DNA from: Gemmatimonadaceae bacterium
GTDB lineage: Bacteria; Gemmatimonadota; Gemmatimonadetes; Gemmatimonadales; Gemmatimonadaceae
Direction: 5' to 3'
Length of the DNA: 64,000 nucleotides
Assembly: GCA_035633115.1 (NCBI GenBank)
Contig: DASQFN010000106.1
Span: 1 to 64,000 of the forward strand
Shown here: positions 50,037 to 59,341 of the stretch, in pieces
How positions within the stretch are numbered: the first letter of the stretch is position 1
Layout of the letters: every line of letters begins with the position of its first letter
Translations under genes and position numbers: made by a program
The notes under the pieces: generated by a model
Databases searched by the model: none
Seen by the model: only the letters and a program-made list of their open reading frames with translations
What the model was told of the DNA's origin: nothing

Positions 50037-50897
50037 TCATTTCTCCAGGCGCCGCAGGCGCCGCGCGTAGATGTAGATCACAACCGCGAACATCGAGACC
50101 GCAGCCCCCAGTCCACCTTCCGGCCCCCACCCGCCACCAGTCAGCCAGTCGGGTCCCGCATCGACCACCCGATAATCCGGGGCCAGAACCGGAATCCCGC
50201 TCACGGGCGTGTGGAGTCCCGCTGCCATCACCCAGTTCCAGGCGAAATGCACGGCGATTGTCGCGTAAAGACTCCCCGTCGCAAGCAGCACCGCGCCCAG
50301 AAAGAATCCGGCAAGCATGACGAGGAGAACCGATTCCGCATCCGCTCCCGGATTCGGAACGTGAAACAACCCGAAAACTATGCTTGTCGCAATGAGGGTC
50401 CACCGCCAGCCGATCGATTCGCGAAGCGCCGCGAAGATGTAGCCACGAAGCAGAAGCTCCTCGCCTACCGCCGCTGGAAGAAGATTGGCAAAGGTCAGGC
50501 CGGTTGCAGCCCACCAGCTTCCAGGAGCGGCGGGAACAGCGCGTAACTGTCCCATTGCCATCAGGAGCAGCGACGGTAGTGCGATCGCCAGCGCCCCCAG
50601 AAGCGCATAGCGTGCGAGCAATCGCGGGCTCGCCGCGTGCGCGCCAAGGCCGACGTAATCCCACGATTTGTTGTCGACCCAGAAAAGCAATGCGGCAGTT
50701 GCTATTACCGCGCCAAGCGCAAAGCCCCACTCCGAGACAAGCGGCCGGTAGCCGGCGGCGAGTGCGGCGCTGTCGAGAAAGGCCTCGAGCGTGATCGTGA
50801 CAGCGACGGCCATGAACAGCACGACCATGAACAGGAGGATCCGCCACGGAGCACGGAGGCGGCCGTCCGGCGTGAGCAGCAGAGCACTGCCGTTCAT
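50037..50897 (-). CDS. CPBP-family intramembrane protease
   Basis: A 286-residue membrane protein with about eight hydrophobic segments and the ABI/CAAX-protease motifs: EELLLRGYIFAAL near residue 145, FGLFHVPNP near 175 and VHFAWNWVMA near 218. These supply the Glu and His residues of the active site. The family processes prenylated or bacteriocin-related proteins; the target here is unknown. Its stop is directly followed by the hbd start, which may reflect shared transcription rather than shared function. Confidence 0.87.
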   Translation of the reverse strand: MNGSALLLTPDGRLRAPWRILLFMVVLFMAVAVTITLEAFLDSAALAAGYRPLVSEWGFALGAVIATAALLFWVDNKSWDYVGLGAHAASPRLLARYALLGALAIALPSLLLMAMGQLRAVPAAPGSWWAATGLTFANLLPAAVGEELLLRGYIFAALRESIGWRWTLIATSIVFGLFHVPNPGADAESVLLVMLAGFFLGAVLLATGSLYATIAVHFAWNWVMAAGLHTPVSGIPVLAPDYRVVDAGPDWLTGGGWGPEGGLGAAVSMFAVVIYIYARRLRRLEK

Positions 50898-50966
50898 TTT
50901 CAGGAATTAGATGACTGTGCGCGCCGGGCTGCGCGAGGTCAAACGGACGCCGGCGTCAGCGAAACT

Positions 50967-52175
50967 CTAGCTGGTGCGCTCGACACTCAATGCGACCGCG
51001 TCGCCACCACCAAGGCAGAGCGTGGCCAGTCCGGTGCGGGCTCCGCGATCCTTCATGGCGTAGAGCAGCGTGGTCAGCACCCGCGCACCGCTTGCTCCGA
51101 TTGGATGTCCAAGCGCGATCGCGCCACCGTTTACGTTCACACGCTTCCAGTCCCAGCCGAGACCAGTACCGTCGGCAATTGCCTGCGACGCGAAAGCTTC
51201 GTTTGCCTCGATGAGATCGAAATCGCCAATGCTCTGCCCGGTTTTCTTCATCAGGTTCTGCACCGCGAAGATCGGGGCGAAGAACAGCTCCTCCGGCTCG
51301 GTGGCGCCAGTCGCGTACGCGGTGATGCGGCCGAGAATCTCCAGGCCATTCGCTTCCGCGTACTCTTCGGAGACGACGACGCAGGCGGACGCGCCGTCGT
51401 TCAGACTCGATGCGTTGCCCGCCGTTACCGAAAGGTCGGCGTTGTCCCCTTTTCCCGGAAAAGCCGGCCGAAGCTTGGCGAGCGTATTCATTGTGGTGTC
51501 CTTCCGGGGGCTCTCGTCGGTGTCCACGACGGTCGTGCCTTTCTTCGTCGTGATCTTTACGGCGACGATCTCGTCCTTGAACCTGCCGGCCTCGATCGCC
51601 TCGATCGCTTTCCTGTGCGATGCCTCCGCGAACGCGTCCTGATCCTCTCGTGTTACGCCGGCCTTTCTCGCTGTATGCTCCGCATGGCGGCCCATATGGA
51701 CGTTGCACGACGAGCACCACAGTCCATCCTTTATCATGCCGTCGACCATCTGCTGGTCGCCGAGCTTCACACCGTTTCGCATTCCATACACATAGTAGGG
51801 AGCGTTGGACATCGATTCCTGTCCGCCGGCGACGATGACCTGGTTGTCGCCCGCTTTGATCGACTGCGCTGCCAGCATCACTGACTTGAGGCCGGATCCG
51901 CAGACCTTGTTTATGGTGACAGCCGAGACGGTGGCCGGCACTCCAGCTTTCAGCGCGGCTTGCCGCGCGGGCGCCTGGCCTGTTCCACCCTGAATTACCT
52001 GCCCCATGATGACTTCGTTTACCGCGTCGGGCGCGACATTCGCGCGGCGAAGGGCTTCCCGAATCGCGATTGCTCCCAGCTCTGGCGCCGAAAGTGCCGA
52101 GAGCCCGCCGAGAAATTTTCCAATAGGCGTTCGCGCAGCGGAGACGATTACAGGGGTCCGGGATTTATCAGGCAT
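50967..52175 (-). CDS. Acetyl-CoA acetyltransferase (thiolase)
   Basis: Catalyses thiolysis or condensation of acetoacetyl-CoA. All three catalytic blocks are intact: the nucleophile in NKVCGSGLKSVMLA near residue 90, the His in LGHPIGASGARVL and the second Cys in LCLGGGDAVAL near the end. At 402 residues it is a biosynthetic-type (AtoB/PhaA) thiolase. The neighbours hbd and acyl-CoA dehydrogenase are the preceding or following steps; no PHB synthase is in the window. Confidence 0.95.
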   Translation of the reverse strand: MPDKSRTPVIVSAARTPIGKFLGGLSALSAPELGAIAIREALRRANVAPDAVNEVIMGQVIQGGTGQAPARQAALKAGVPATVSAVTINKVCGSGLKSVMLAAQSIKAGDNQVIVAGGQESMSNAPYYVYGMRNGVKLGDQQMVDGMIKDGLWCSSCNVHMGRHAEHTARKAGVTREDQDAFAEASHRKAIEAIEAGRFKDEIVAVKITTKKGTTVVDTDESPRKDTTMNTLAKLRPAFPGKGDNADLSVTAGNASSLNDGASACVVVSEEYAEANGLEILGRITAYATGATEPEELFFAPIFAVQNLMKKTGQSIGDFDLIEANEAFASQAIADGTGLGWDWKRVNVNGGAIALGHPIGASGARVLTTLLYAMKDRGARTGLATLCLGGGDAVALSVERTS

Positions 52176-52193
52176 TACCGAAAGCTAATCGAG

Positions 52194-53426
52194 TTATTCG
52201 GGCGCTTCCCCCAGGCGACGGGTTCCGGCGGCCGCGGCATCCTCTTCCCGCCTTGAAGGAAGCGAGAAGGCGAACACCGCCCCGCCGGTCTCCGGAAACT
52301 CGGCCCATGCGCGACCCCCGAGTGATTCGACAGTCTCCCGTACTATGTTCAGACCAAGCCCGGATCCATCGACGTCGGTGACGGTTTCTTCGTGGGCGCG
52401 GTAGAACTGTCGGAACAGCTCGGCCCTCGATCCCACCGGCACGCCGATGCCGTTATCCCGTACAAGAACGACAAGCTCGCCAGAACCACTCGGCCCGCCG
52501 CCGAAGTCGAAGTTTGCCGAGATCTCCACCCATCGATCGGATTTCGACGGGTCGGAGTATTTGATCGCATTCGAGATGTAGTTCACCAGGCAAAGCTCAG
52601 TCGCCGCAGCGTCCACCTCGATGGGCGGAAGGTCGTCAGCGATCCGCACGTCGATGCCTTTTGCCTGCGACTGAGTGCGCAACTGTCTCACAGCTTCGGC
52701 TGTCGCCTGAGGCAGCAGCACGTTGCGGCGTTGCCGCGAATCGGACTCGATACGCGAGAGTGCTTCGAGGTTGCCCATGAGCTGCTGCAGGCTGCGGGCA
52801 TTCTCGACGATTATCTGCTGGAAGTCGGCTCGCTCGTTTTCCTTGAGCCAGGGCTCCTGAAGCAGGTGGCCGGCCCCGCTAATGGCCCCGACTCGATTCT
52901 TCAATTCGTGCGACACCATTCGATTGAAGCGACGCAATCTCGATTCGCGATCCTTGATGCGGTCCCCCGAGAGCCTGAGGAACTGCATCGTCGTAGCCTG
53001 CCTCATCAGCTCGAGGGCATGTGAGATACGCTGCCAGCTCAGCAGCAGATCGCGTGGCGTGCCGGTGATCCTTCCACTGTCGACACTTTCCAGCACGAAC
53101 GCGCAGAGTATGGCGCCCAGGATCTCGTGCTCCTTGAGTATCTGGTAAGCGTCGAACCCCTGCGAGTGCCGCAGGGCACCCAGCTCCATGGCCTTCGCGA
53201 CCACAGGGGCGTTTTCATTCAGGTCGCTCTCCGGATTCTCCAGATAATCCGCCACTCCGTCGATCAGCAGAGGGACGTGATTGAGCAGATCGTCGGTTGG
53301 GAAGATGTCTTCCCGCTTTAGGGTCACGCGGGCGTTGATTCTCTCGAGCCAGCGCGCGACCAGGTCTTCTCGCGAGCCTCGCAGCGCGTCGGCAAGGTTG
53401 GCGGCGAGCAACCGTGGATAGGTCAC
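52194..53426 (-). CDS. RsbRD_N-type sensor histidine kinase
   Basis: A soluble histidine kinase of about 410 residues. The first 150 residues (LAANLADALRGSREDLVARW onward, then PVVAKAMELGALRHSQGFDA) resemble the RsbRD N-terminal domain, a globin-like fold found in stress sensors. The phospho-acceptor His is in MVSHELKNRVGAI near residue 172, and the ATPase domain has NYISNAIKYSDP, VRDNGIGVP and GSGLGLNIVRETVES. GTG 53426 overlaps the stop of the membrane-protein gene as GTGA, so it is the last gene of the nor operon. No response regulator is adjacent. Confidence 0.85.
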   Translation of the reverse strand: MTYPRLLAANLADALRGSREDLVARWLERINARVTLKREDIFPTDDLLNHVPLLIDGVADYLENPESDLNENAPVVAKAMELGALRHSQGFDAYQILKEHEILGAILCAFVLESVDSGRITGTPRDLLLSWQRISHALELMRQATTMQFLRLSGDRIKDRESRLRRFNRMVSHELKNRVGAISGAGHLLQEPWLKENERADFQQIIVENARSLQQLMGNLEALSRIESDSRQRRNVLLPQATAEAVRQLRTQSQAKGIDVRIADDLPPIEVDAAATELCLVNYISNAIKYSDPSKSDRWVEISANFDFGGGPSGSGELVVLVRDNGIGVPVGSRAELFRQFYRAHEETVTDVDGSGLGLNIVRETVESLGGRAWAEFPETGGAVFAFSLPSRREEDAAAAGTRRLGEAPE

Positions 53427-54070
53427 GAATGTTCGATTGGAGTTGGCTGTCGGTGGCGATCGACCCACCACGTAAGAAGCAAAGTTATTGCAGTTGCGAC
53501 GAGCGCGCTGATCCAGATGACCCGCACCGAGGGTGGTGCTGCGCCCATGGCCGCGTCGGCCAGATACGCGACCAGAAACAGCAGAACCAGAAACCAGAAT
53601 CCCCACTTGCCCTGCCCGTCACGGGCTCGCGTTGCACGCGCATAAATCCACACGCCAATCGCAAACATCGCCAGCTCGACGGCTATCGTCAGCGCGGGAG
53701 AATTCCACAGGCCAAGACCGAACATCGCTCCCCCCGGATACATCGCCATGTCCGGTCCATGGGTGATCCAGTCCAGCACCCAGTGGCTCGCGACCAGCGC
53801 GGCAAGGACGACCGCGCCGCGGGAATCCTTCGTGAGCGCGAGGTAGAGCCCGCCGAAAAGCGCGCCCCACATGACGAGCATCACAAGCGTATGAGAGTAG
53901 GGATAGCTGACGAAGTGGAGCGGCGTTGACACGGTGTTGCCCGGGTCGATCACAACCTCCTCCGCTCCCAGCGCCAGGAAGACTGGCCAGAGAATGTCGG
54001 CGAACACACAAGCCGCGAAGAGCGTCGGCAACGACGTTTTCGGCGTTGCTTTCTTTGCCGCAAATCCCAA
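53423..54070 (-). CDS. YdjM-like membrane hydrolase, disrupted start
   Basis: A 215-residue membrane protein like those annotated as metal-dependent hydrolases (YdjM/DUF457). About five hydrophobic segments, with histidines in SYPYSHTLVML and ASHWVLDWITHGPDM, are typical. The frame opens with TTG at 54070, reading GFAAKKATPKTSL. The family's usual start, MFIGHF, sits just upstream at 54089 but in another frame, separated by GTTGGGATTT that seems to hold one G too many. The ATG at 54089 lies two bases after norD, as expected of the original start. It is either a recently damaged N-terminus or a sequence error. Confidence 0.72.
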   Translation of the reverse strand: MGFAAKKATPKTSLPTLFAACVFADILWPVFLALGAEEVVIDPGNTVSTPLHFVSYPYSHTLVMLVMWGALFGGLYLALTKDSRGAVVLAALVASHWVLDWITHGPDMAMYPGGAMFGLGLWNSPALTIAVELAMFAIGVWIYARATRARDGQGKWGFWFLVLLFLVAYLADAAMGAAPPSVRVIWISALVATAITLLLTWWVDRHRQPTPIEHS

Positions 54071-54091
54071 CGAAGTGCCCGATGAACATCG

Positions 54092-56095
54092 CTATGAGTT
54101 GAGAAGACGCCGAACGACTTGCACCAGCGATTGTGGAAGGGTATCCGGACGGCGCAGTACGGAATAGGCTCCCGGCCCGAAAGTTCGCTGGATGTAGACG
54201 GGTGCGTCGCGATCAACCGTCACGCAGAAAGGATGCGCTCCCTGCAGCCGAACCTCAGCGACGGCCTGCCGTGTATCCTCGATTCCATACCTGCCTTCGT
54301 ACTCGTCAATGTCGTTCGGCTTTCCGTCCGACAAAACAAGAAGCAGGCGATGACGAGCACTCTCGCGCATCAACGAACCCGTGACGTGACGGATAGCCGC
54401 ACCGAGCCGGGTGTAGCGATCGTGCTCGAGACCGGCGATGCGGCGGCGAGCGGCCTCGTCATACCGTTCGTGGTAGCCTTTCACCAGAAGAACGGATACT
54501 CCACGAGGGCCCTCACCTGAAAATGCAGAAACGCTGTAACGATCGCCGATGGCGTCGAGGGCCTCGCAAACTAGAACAAGAGCCTCTTTTTCGACCTCGA
54601 TGACGCGGCGATTGTCGGACAGCCAACTGTCGGTTGAACCGCTGATATCCACGAGGATGCTTACGGCGATATCCCTTCGACCCCGGCGAACCGACTGGTA
54701 CAGGTGATCGTCCGATGACAATCCCGCACAGACGTCGGCCTGCGAGGTCACATACGCGGAAATGTCGACATCCTCACCGTCAAGCTGCCGGCCAAGCCTC
54801 AGCCGCTGTGATCGCAAGCGCTCGAACTGACGCCGAACTTCACGAATCTCACGCGCGCGTTTGCGCAACACCGAGGCAACCCAACTCGAGTCTCCGACGA
54901 AGGCGACGGATTCCCGCACCACCGCGTGTGCCGGTCGATATGCCGCAGTCCGCCAATCCCATTCCGGATAGGAAATGCCGCTGGCGTCGCGTGACCGAGT
55001 AATAACGTGAGGGCGCGAAGCGGGTGGGTCCTCGCTCAGCAGTATCTCTGAAGCGATTCCAGGTCGCGTGACGAGACGAGCTTCGGGCAGCTCCGAGAGC
55101 GAATCCGCGAGGTCGTCTGCGTCAGCGTTTTCGTCCCGATCGGCGGGTCGCTGCAGTCCTCCGGGGTCCTCGACGTGCTGCTGCGGATCGTCGAGCTGGA
55201 TCATCGACATTCCCATCGACACGTCGTCCTCTCCTTCCTCCGCCGGTCGCACGGATGGCCGGCGTCGCATCGTGCGCGTCCGTTCGGACCTCGCGATCTT
55301 GTCGTGATCGTCCGGCGCCGTGGGCGTACCAGCGGGACGTGCCGCCGGCCGCGTCGCCCTTCCCCACAGGATCACAGATGGGAGCCCTCGATAACGACCG
55401 GGCAGCGACTCGAGACTCTTCGCCTCGTGAGTTGCCCACAGCAGCGAATGCATCGGTGCAGCCGCGAGCGCCATTCCCGGTGGGGGGCTCGCGGGATGCG
55501 ACTCGAGCACCAGACGGAGCATCGATTCGACCTGACGCTCGCGCGGCGTGAGCAGTGAAAGCCGAGGCCGCAGCGCACGCGCGATCCGCCGGCCCTCGAT
55601 CAGCACAGGCACGAGACCCGGAACATCGCGAGTCAGCGCATGATCGACTGCCACGGCCTCGCTCAGCTCAAACAAATCCTGAAGCTCGAGTGAAAATGTC
55701 GCCTCGAGGAGGTCCGCAGTTCCGCGGCGGGCTCGAGCGGCCTGCTCGATTGCCATCAACCGATAGAAATCGTAGCTGGCAGCCGCATTATTGATTTCAA
55801 TGGTTCGGGGAAGGCGGATCCGCTCGCCATCGGTACTTGGAATCGCCGCTTCCTCGAGAAGATGGCGAGGAATACGGCGCGCCACTCGCGCAGCAAGCGA
55901 AGGTCTTGCGCGTGACTCTGCGGCGACGATTGGAGGCACGTCCCCGTACAGCGCCACAGTGAGCCACTCGAGTCGCTTTCGGACGTCTGCCAGCTCGAGC
56001 TGTGGAGTTCCGGCCGTGTGTCTGCGCCAGAGCGCGGCCACATATGACGTCGCTGCGTGGGCTCCCTCGAGGACTACGTCTTCGGGCTCTGACAT
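54092..56095 (-). CDS. norD: NorD-like VWA protein
   Basis: A 667-residue accessory protein for nitric oxide reductase maturation. The C-terminal von Willebrand A domain has the metal site DISGSTDSW near residue 480, the Thr in RYTRLGAAIRH and LVLSDGKPNDID. The central part is acidic and low-complexity (EEGEDDVSMGMSM, ENADADDLADSL). NorD works with the NorQ ATPase to insert iron into NorB. The gene follows norQ by 18 bases. Confidence 0.92.
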   Translation of the reverse strand: MSEPEDVVLEGAHAATSYVAALWRRHTAGTPQLELADVRKRLEWLTVALYGDVPPIVAAESRARPSLAARVARRIPRHLLEEAAIPSTDGERIRLPRTIEINNAAASYDFYRLMAIEQAARARRGTADLLEATFSLELQDLFELSEAVAVDHALTRDVPGLVPVLIEGRRIARALRPRLSLLTPRERQVESMLRLVLESHPASPPPGMALAAAPMHSLLWATHEAKSLESLPGRYRGLPSVILWGRATRPAARPAGTPTAPDDHDKIARSERTRTMRRRPSVRPAEEGEDDVSMGMSMIQLDDPQQHVEDPGGLQRPADRDENADADDLADSLSELPEARLVTRPGIASEILLSEDPPASRPHVITRSRDASGISYPEWDWRTAAYRPAHAVVRESVAFVGDSSWVASVLRKRAREIREVRRQFERLRSQRLRLGRQLDGEDVDISAYVTSQADVCAGLSSDDHLYQSVRRGRRDIAVSILVDISGSTDSWLSDNRRVIEVEKEALVLVCEALDAIGDRYSVSAFSGEGPRGVSVLLVKGYHERYDEAARRRIAGLEHDRYTRLGAAIRHVTGSLMRESARHRLLLVLSDGKPNDIDEYEGRYGIEDTRQAVAEVRLQGAHPFCVTVDRDAPVYIQRTFGPGAYSVLRRPDTLPQSLVQVVRRLLNS

Positions 56096-56113
56096 ACAAG
56101 GAGCTGACTCAGC

Positions 56114-56965
56114 TCAGGCGATTACGGCGGAGACCAGATCGCGGAGCGCGCCAAGGAGTTCGGGGTCATCACTCAGTGGTGCGACGAGTGCGGAGCGGCA
56201 TGCGTCGATCGGTGGAATTCCTTCCGCGATGAGACGCGCCGTCGCGACCAGCAGGCGGGTACTCGGGACTTCAACGAGCCCCCGGTCTTTCAGATTGCGC
56301 ATTCGGGCAGCGAGCGCGACGAGGGACCTGGCTGTCGGCTCATCGACCCCACCCTCGTGCTGGACAATCCGCCATTCCAATTCGTTGCGCGGAAAATCAA
56401 AATCGATAGCAACGAACCGCTGCCTCGTGCTCGGCTTCAACTCCTTCAGCACATTCTGATAACCGGGATTGTACGAGATGACGAGCTGGAATCCTTCAGC
56501 TGCTTCGATCAGCTCTCGTGTCTTTTCGAGCGGCAGCAATCTCCGGTCATCGCTCAGCGGGTGGATGACGACGATCGTATCCTGCCTCGCTTCGACGATT
56601 TCATCGAGGTAGCAGATTGCGCCGAGGCGTGCCGCGAGAGTCAGCGGGCCGTCCTGCCAGACCGTGTCGCCTCCTCGAACCAGATACCGCCCGGTGAGAT
56701 CGCTCGCCGACAAATCGTCATGGCATGCCACAGTCACGAGCGGACGCCCGAGTCTCCACGCCATGTGCTCGACGAAGCGCGTCTTGCCACAGCCGGTCGG
56801 TCCTTTCAGCATCACACTCAGGCCGCGCTGATGGCATTTCTCGAAGAGAGAAACCTCGTCGGCAGTCGGCAGGTAGTACGGTTCCGATTCGAGATATCGT
56901 AGCCCGTCGTGGAGCAACGAGCGCTCGCGCCGCTTTTCTGAGTCGTGAGCGGCCGGCAATGCCAT
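56114..56965 (-). CDS. norQ: NorQ/CbbQ-type MoxR ATPase
   Basis: AAA+ ATPase that, with NorD, activates the nitric oxide reductase. Walker A is [15 protein letters not shown] near residue 55, Walker [12 protein letters not shown] near 118, and sensor 1 [10 protein letters not shown]; the family block [20 protein letters not shown] is clear. The ATG at 56965 is preferred over the TTG one codon upstream; it lies three bases past the norB stop. Confidence 0.93.
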   Translation of the reverse strand: MALPAAHDSEKRRERSLLHDGLRYLESEPYYLPTADEVSLFEKCHQRGLSVMLKGPTGCGKTRFVEHMAWRLGRPLVTVACHDDLSASDLTGRYLVRGGDTVWQDGPLTLAARLGAICYLDEIVEARQDTIVVIHPLSDDRRLLPLEKTRELIEAAEGFQLVISYNPGYQNVLKELKPSTRQRFVAIDFDFPRNELEWRIVQHEGGVDEPTARSLVALAARMRNLKDRGLVEVPSTRLLVATARLIAEGIPPIDACRSALVAPLSDDPELLGALRDLVSAVIA

Positions 56966-56968
56966 CAA

Positions 56969-58339
56969 TCAGGCGGCTGTTGGCGCAAGAGCGGCCTCGG
57001 AAGGCTCGGCGAGCGCCGGCGCCCGAAGAGGCGGATAGCGGAAGAAATCCCACAGGAAGAGTCCGACACCGACCGTGAAGATCGTGCCCGCTCCGATCAC
57101 CATCAGGAAATGAACCTGGATCTTGAGCTGAGTCTCCAGGAACCCGAGTCCCATTATTCGCTCGAGATACGTTTGCACGATCCCGGCGGCAGCGAAGGCC
57201 ATCGTCATGCCGAACATCCCGATGGTCTGCATCCAGAATGCCCAGTAACCCACCGAACTTTCCTTCTCCGCTTCAGCGCGGCCGGTAAAGTGCGGCATTA
57301 CAAAACTGATGAGCGCGAGATTCACCATCACGTACGCGCCGAAGAACGCCGAGTGAGCGTGCATCGTCGTAATGTGGGTGCCGTGAGTCCATTTGTTGAC
57401 CGCCGGCCAGGTGTGGGCCAGGCCGAGTAGGCCGGCACCGAACGCGGTATAGATCGCGCTTCCGATGGTCCAGTGCAGCGCGAGCTTGTTCGGATGCGCG
57501 AACCCTGAGCGGCGCATTGCGTAATAAGCGAACGTCGCCATTCCGAAAAGCGCGAGCGGTTCGAGTGCGCTGAAGAAGCCACCGATGGGAAGCCAGTATT
57601 TTGGGACGCCGACCCAGTAATAATGGTGAGCTGTACCGAGAATCCCGGCAATGAAAACGAGGCCGACGATCACGTAGAGCCATTTTTCCATCATTTCCCG
57701 GTCTACGCCGGAAAGACGGATGAGGAGGTAGGAGATCAGGCCGGCCTGAATCATCTCCCAGACGCCTTCCACCCAGAGGTGAACGGTCCACCACCGATAG
57801 AAGATGCTGATCGTATAGTTGTTGAACTGAAGGAGCGCGGGCAGGTAGAGCAAAGCCGCCAGCACCAGGCCCGCTGTGAGGACACCTTCGGTCGTTGTCC
57901 AGCGACCTGCCTTTCTGATCGTCATCAAAAGGTTGTACAGGAACATCAACATTACTACGACGATTCCCACCTTCAGCGGGAAGGGCTGTTCCAGAAGCTT
58001 GTTTCCCGCGGTCCAGCCAAAGATGTATCCCACGACAATCGTCACGCCGAGAAGCGACCAGATTCCGAGCTGCCAGTAGGCAAGTCGCTCGCTGTGAATC
58101 TCGGTTCGCGATTCCTCGGGAATGACGTAGTAGGCGGACCCCATGAAACCGGTGAGGACCCAGAAGATGAGCAGATTCGTGTGCAGCGCTTTCACCGTGT
58201 TGAACGGCAGAACATTCAGGAGAGGATCCGGGCCGAGATACTTCGCTGCCGCGAGCAGGCCGAAAACCATCTGCAGACCGAATAACAGCATTGCGACCAC
58301 GAAGTAGGGATACGCTATCCACTGTGAACGAAAGCGCAT
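56969..58339 (-). CDS. norB: Nitric oxide reductase subunit B (cNOR)
   Basis: Catalytic membrane subunit reducing two NO to N2O. The 456 residues carry 12 probable membrane segments. Haem and FeB ligands are visible: HTNLLIFWV near residue 53, the WWTVHLWVEGVWEMI block with His and two Glu, LGTAHHYYWVG, and THGTHITTMHAHSAFFGAYV. It lacks the long N-terminal extension of quinol-dependent qNOR, so it should take electrons from the NorC-type cytochrome encoded nine bases upstream. Confidence 0.96.
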   Translation of the reverse strand: MRFRSQWIAYPYFVVAMLLFGLQMVFGLLAAAKYLGPDPLLNVLPFNTVKALHTNLLIFWVLTGFMGSAYYVIPEESRTEIHSERLAYWQLGIWSLLGVTIVVGYIFGWTAGNKLLEQPFPLKVGIVVVMLMFLYNLLMTIRKAGRWTTTEGVLTAGLVLAALLYLPALLQFNNYTISIFYRWWTVHLWVEGVWEMIQAGLISYLLIRLSGVDREMMEKWLYVIVGLVFIAGILGTAHHYYWVGVPKYWLPIGGFFSALEPLALFGMATFAYYAMRRSGFAHPNKLALHWTIGSAIYTAFGAGLLGLAHTWPAVNKWTHGTHITTMHAHSAFFGAYVMVNLALISFVMPHFTGRAEAEKESSVGYWAFWMQTIGMFGMTMAFAAAGIVQTYLERIMGLGFLETQLKIQVHFLMVIGAGTIFTVGVGLFLWDFFRYPPLRAPALAEPSEAALAPTAA

Positions 58340-58348
58340 TGATGTCTC

Positions 58349-59164
58349 CTACCTGAGGGTCGAGAGGTACGCCACGAGCTGGTCGATCTGCGCTGCGGAA
58401 AGCACAGTCTTGAAGTTGTCGGGCATGAAGGAGCGTCCGCCTGAAGAGAACATCTGGCCTTCCACGAGATAGGCGTGTGGATTCTCGATGGATTCGCGAA
58501 TGTATCCCGCAGCATCGGTAGCGGTGCCCTTGTAGTCGTCATCGGCGACGTGTTTCCCAGCCATCGTCGCTATGCCGGCCAGGCTGGGTCCGGCGAGGTT
58601 GACCCCTGGCGCTGTCGAGTGACAGGCGAAGCATCCCGGCGGAGTCTGCCTGAACAGCACCTCACCCAGCGCGATTGGCTGGTCAGACGCGGCGCGTGCG
58701 GGCGATTCGGCAGTCTCAGCTCCACGCAGCTGACCGCCACTAACCAGGATCGGCCGCGGCGGCCATCCGTTGTTGTCGATGCGCGAAACCCAGCCAAGGA
58801 AAGCGATGACCTGCGTAATCTCCGACTCACTGAGTCGCGGGTTCGGCATCAGCCTGCGGTGCACCTTCTCCGAATAGAACTGCGAGGGGTCCTTGAGGAA
58901 CGCGCGCAGATAAGCGTCGCCCCGCTGCTGAGCGATCTTGGTGAGATCGGGCGCATAATAGGCGCCCTCTCCGAGAAGCGTGTGGCAGTTCACGCAATTC
59001 TTACGGTGCCAGACATCCTTTCCCGCACTCACGTCCGGTGTGATGAGCTCCGCATGCGTGAGTTTCGCGAACTGCCTGTGGCTGTCGAACGTCAGTCCGA
59101 GAAAAATTGCGGCGAAGATGAACGTGCCGACGGCAAAGAACATCCGCGTCTGTCGCTTAGTCAT
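58349..59164 (-). CDS. norC: NorC fused to a second cytochrome c domain
   Basis: A 271-residue membrane-anchored cytochrome c. The N-terminus has one membrane anchor (residues about 8-25) and a NorC domain with haem motif CVNCH at 57-61 and a likely Met106 ligand in RLMPNPRL; GEGAYYAPDLTKI is typical NorC. A second cytochrome c domain follows, with CFACH at 178-182 and Met247 in SFMPDNF. Usual NorC has one haem and about 150 residues, so this is a two-haem fusion that could bring its own electron donor to NorB. Confidence 0.92.
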   Translation of the reverse strand: MTKRQTRMFFAVGTFIFAAIFLGLTFDSHRQFAKLTHAELITPDVSAGKDVWHRKNCVNCHTLLGEGAYYAPDLTKIAQQRGDAYLRAFLKDPSQFYSEKVHRRLMPNPRLSESEITQVIAFLGWVSRIDNNGWPPRPILVSGGQLRGAETAESPARAASDQPIALGEVLFRQTPPGCFACHSTAPGVNLAGPSLAGIATMAGKHVADDDYKGTATDAAGYIRESIENPHAYLVEGQMFSSGGRSFMPDNFKTVLSAAQIDQLVAYLSTLR

Positions 59165-59206
59165 TGTTTTCCCCTAAGCAGCTGAAGGACGTAGCTCGGC
59201 GATCAA

Positions 59207-59341
59207 TCAGACGGTGATGTCGTTCCAGTTGGCGAGTACGTGCCATCCAGCGTAGCCGATGGAGACCAGCATGAGTGCGAGGACCAGCCATAGAACCAGG
59301 CGGCCGTACACAAAGACTGCGGGCGTTGACGCATCAGGCAA
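59207..59341 (-). CDS. Small membrane peptide of the nor operon
   Basis: A 44-residue peptide with one hydrophobic helix (LVLWLVLALMLVSIGYAGW) between a short polar head and the tail NWNDITV. The TTG start at 59341 has AGGAGAG six bases upstream, an excellent ribosome site, which is the reason for the call. It precedes norC by 42 bases. Small single-helix subunits accompany many haem-copper oxidases, so a structural or assembly role with NorCB is plausible but not shown. Family not recognised. Confidence 0.65.
   Translation of the reverse strand: MPDASTPAVFVYGRLVLWLVLALMLVSIGYAGWHVLANWNDITV

Noticed and set aside
50637-51884. 415-codon plus-strand frame opposite thiolase
   Set aside because: The thiolase catalytic motifs lie on the other strand; this frame is a by-product of GC-rich codons.
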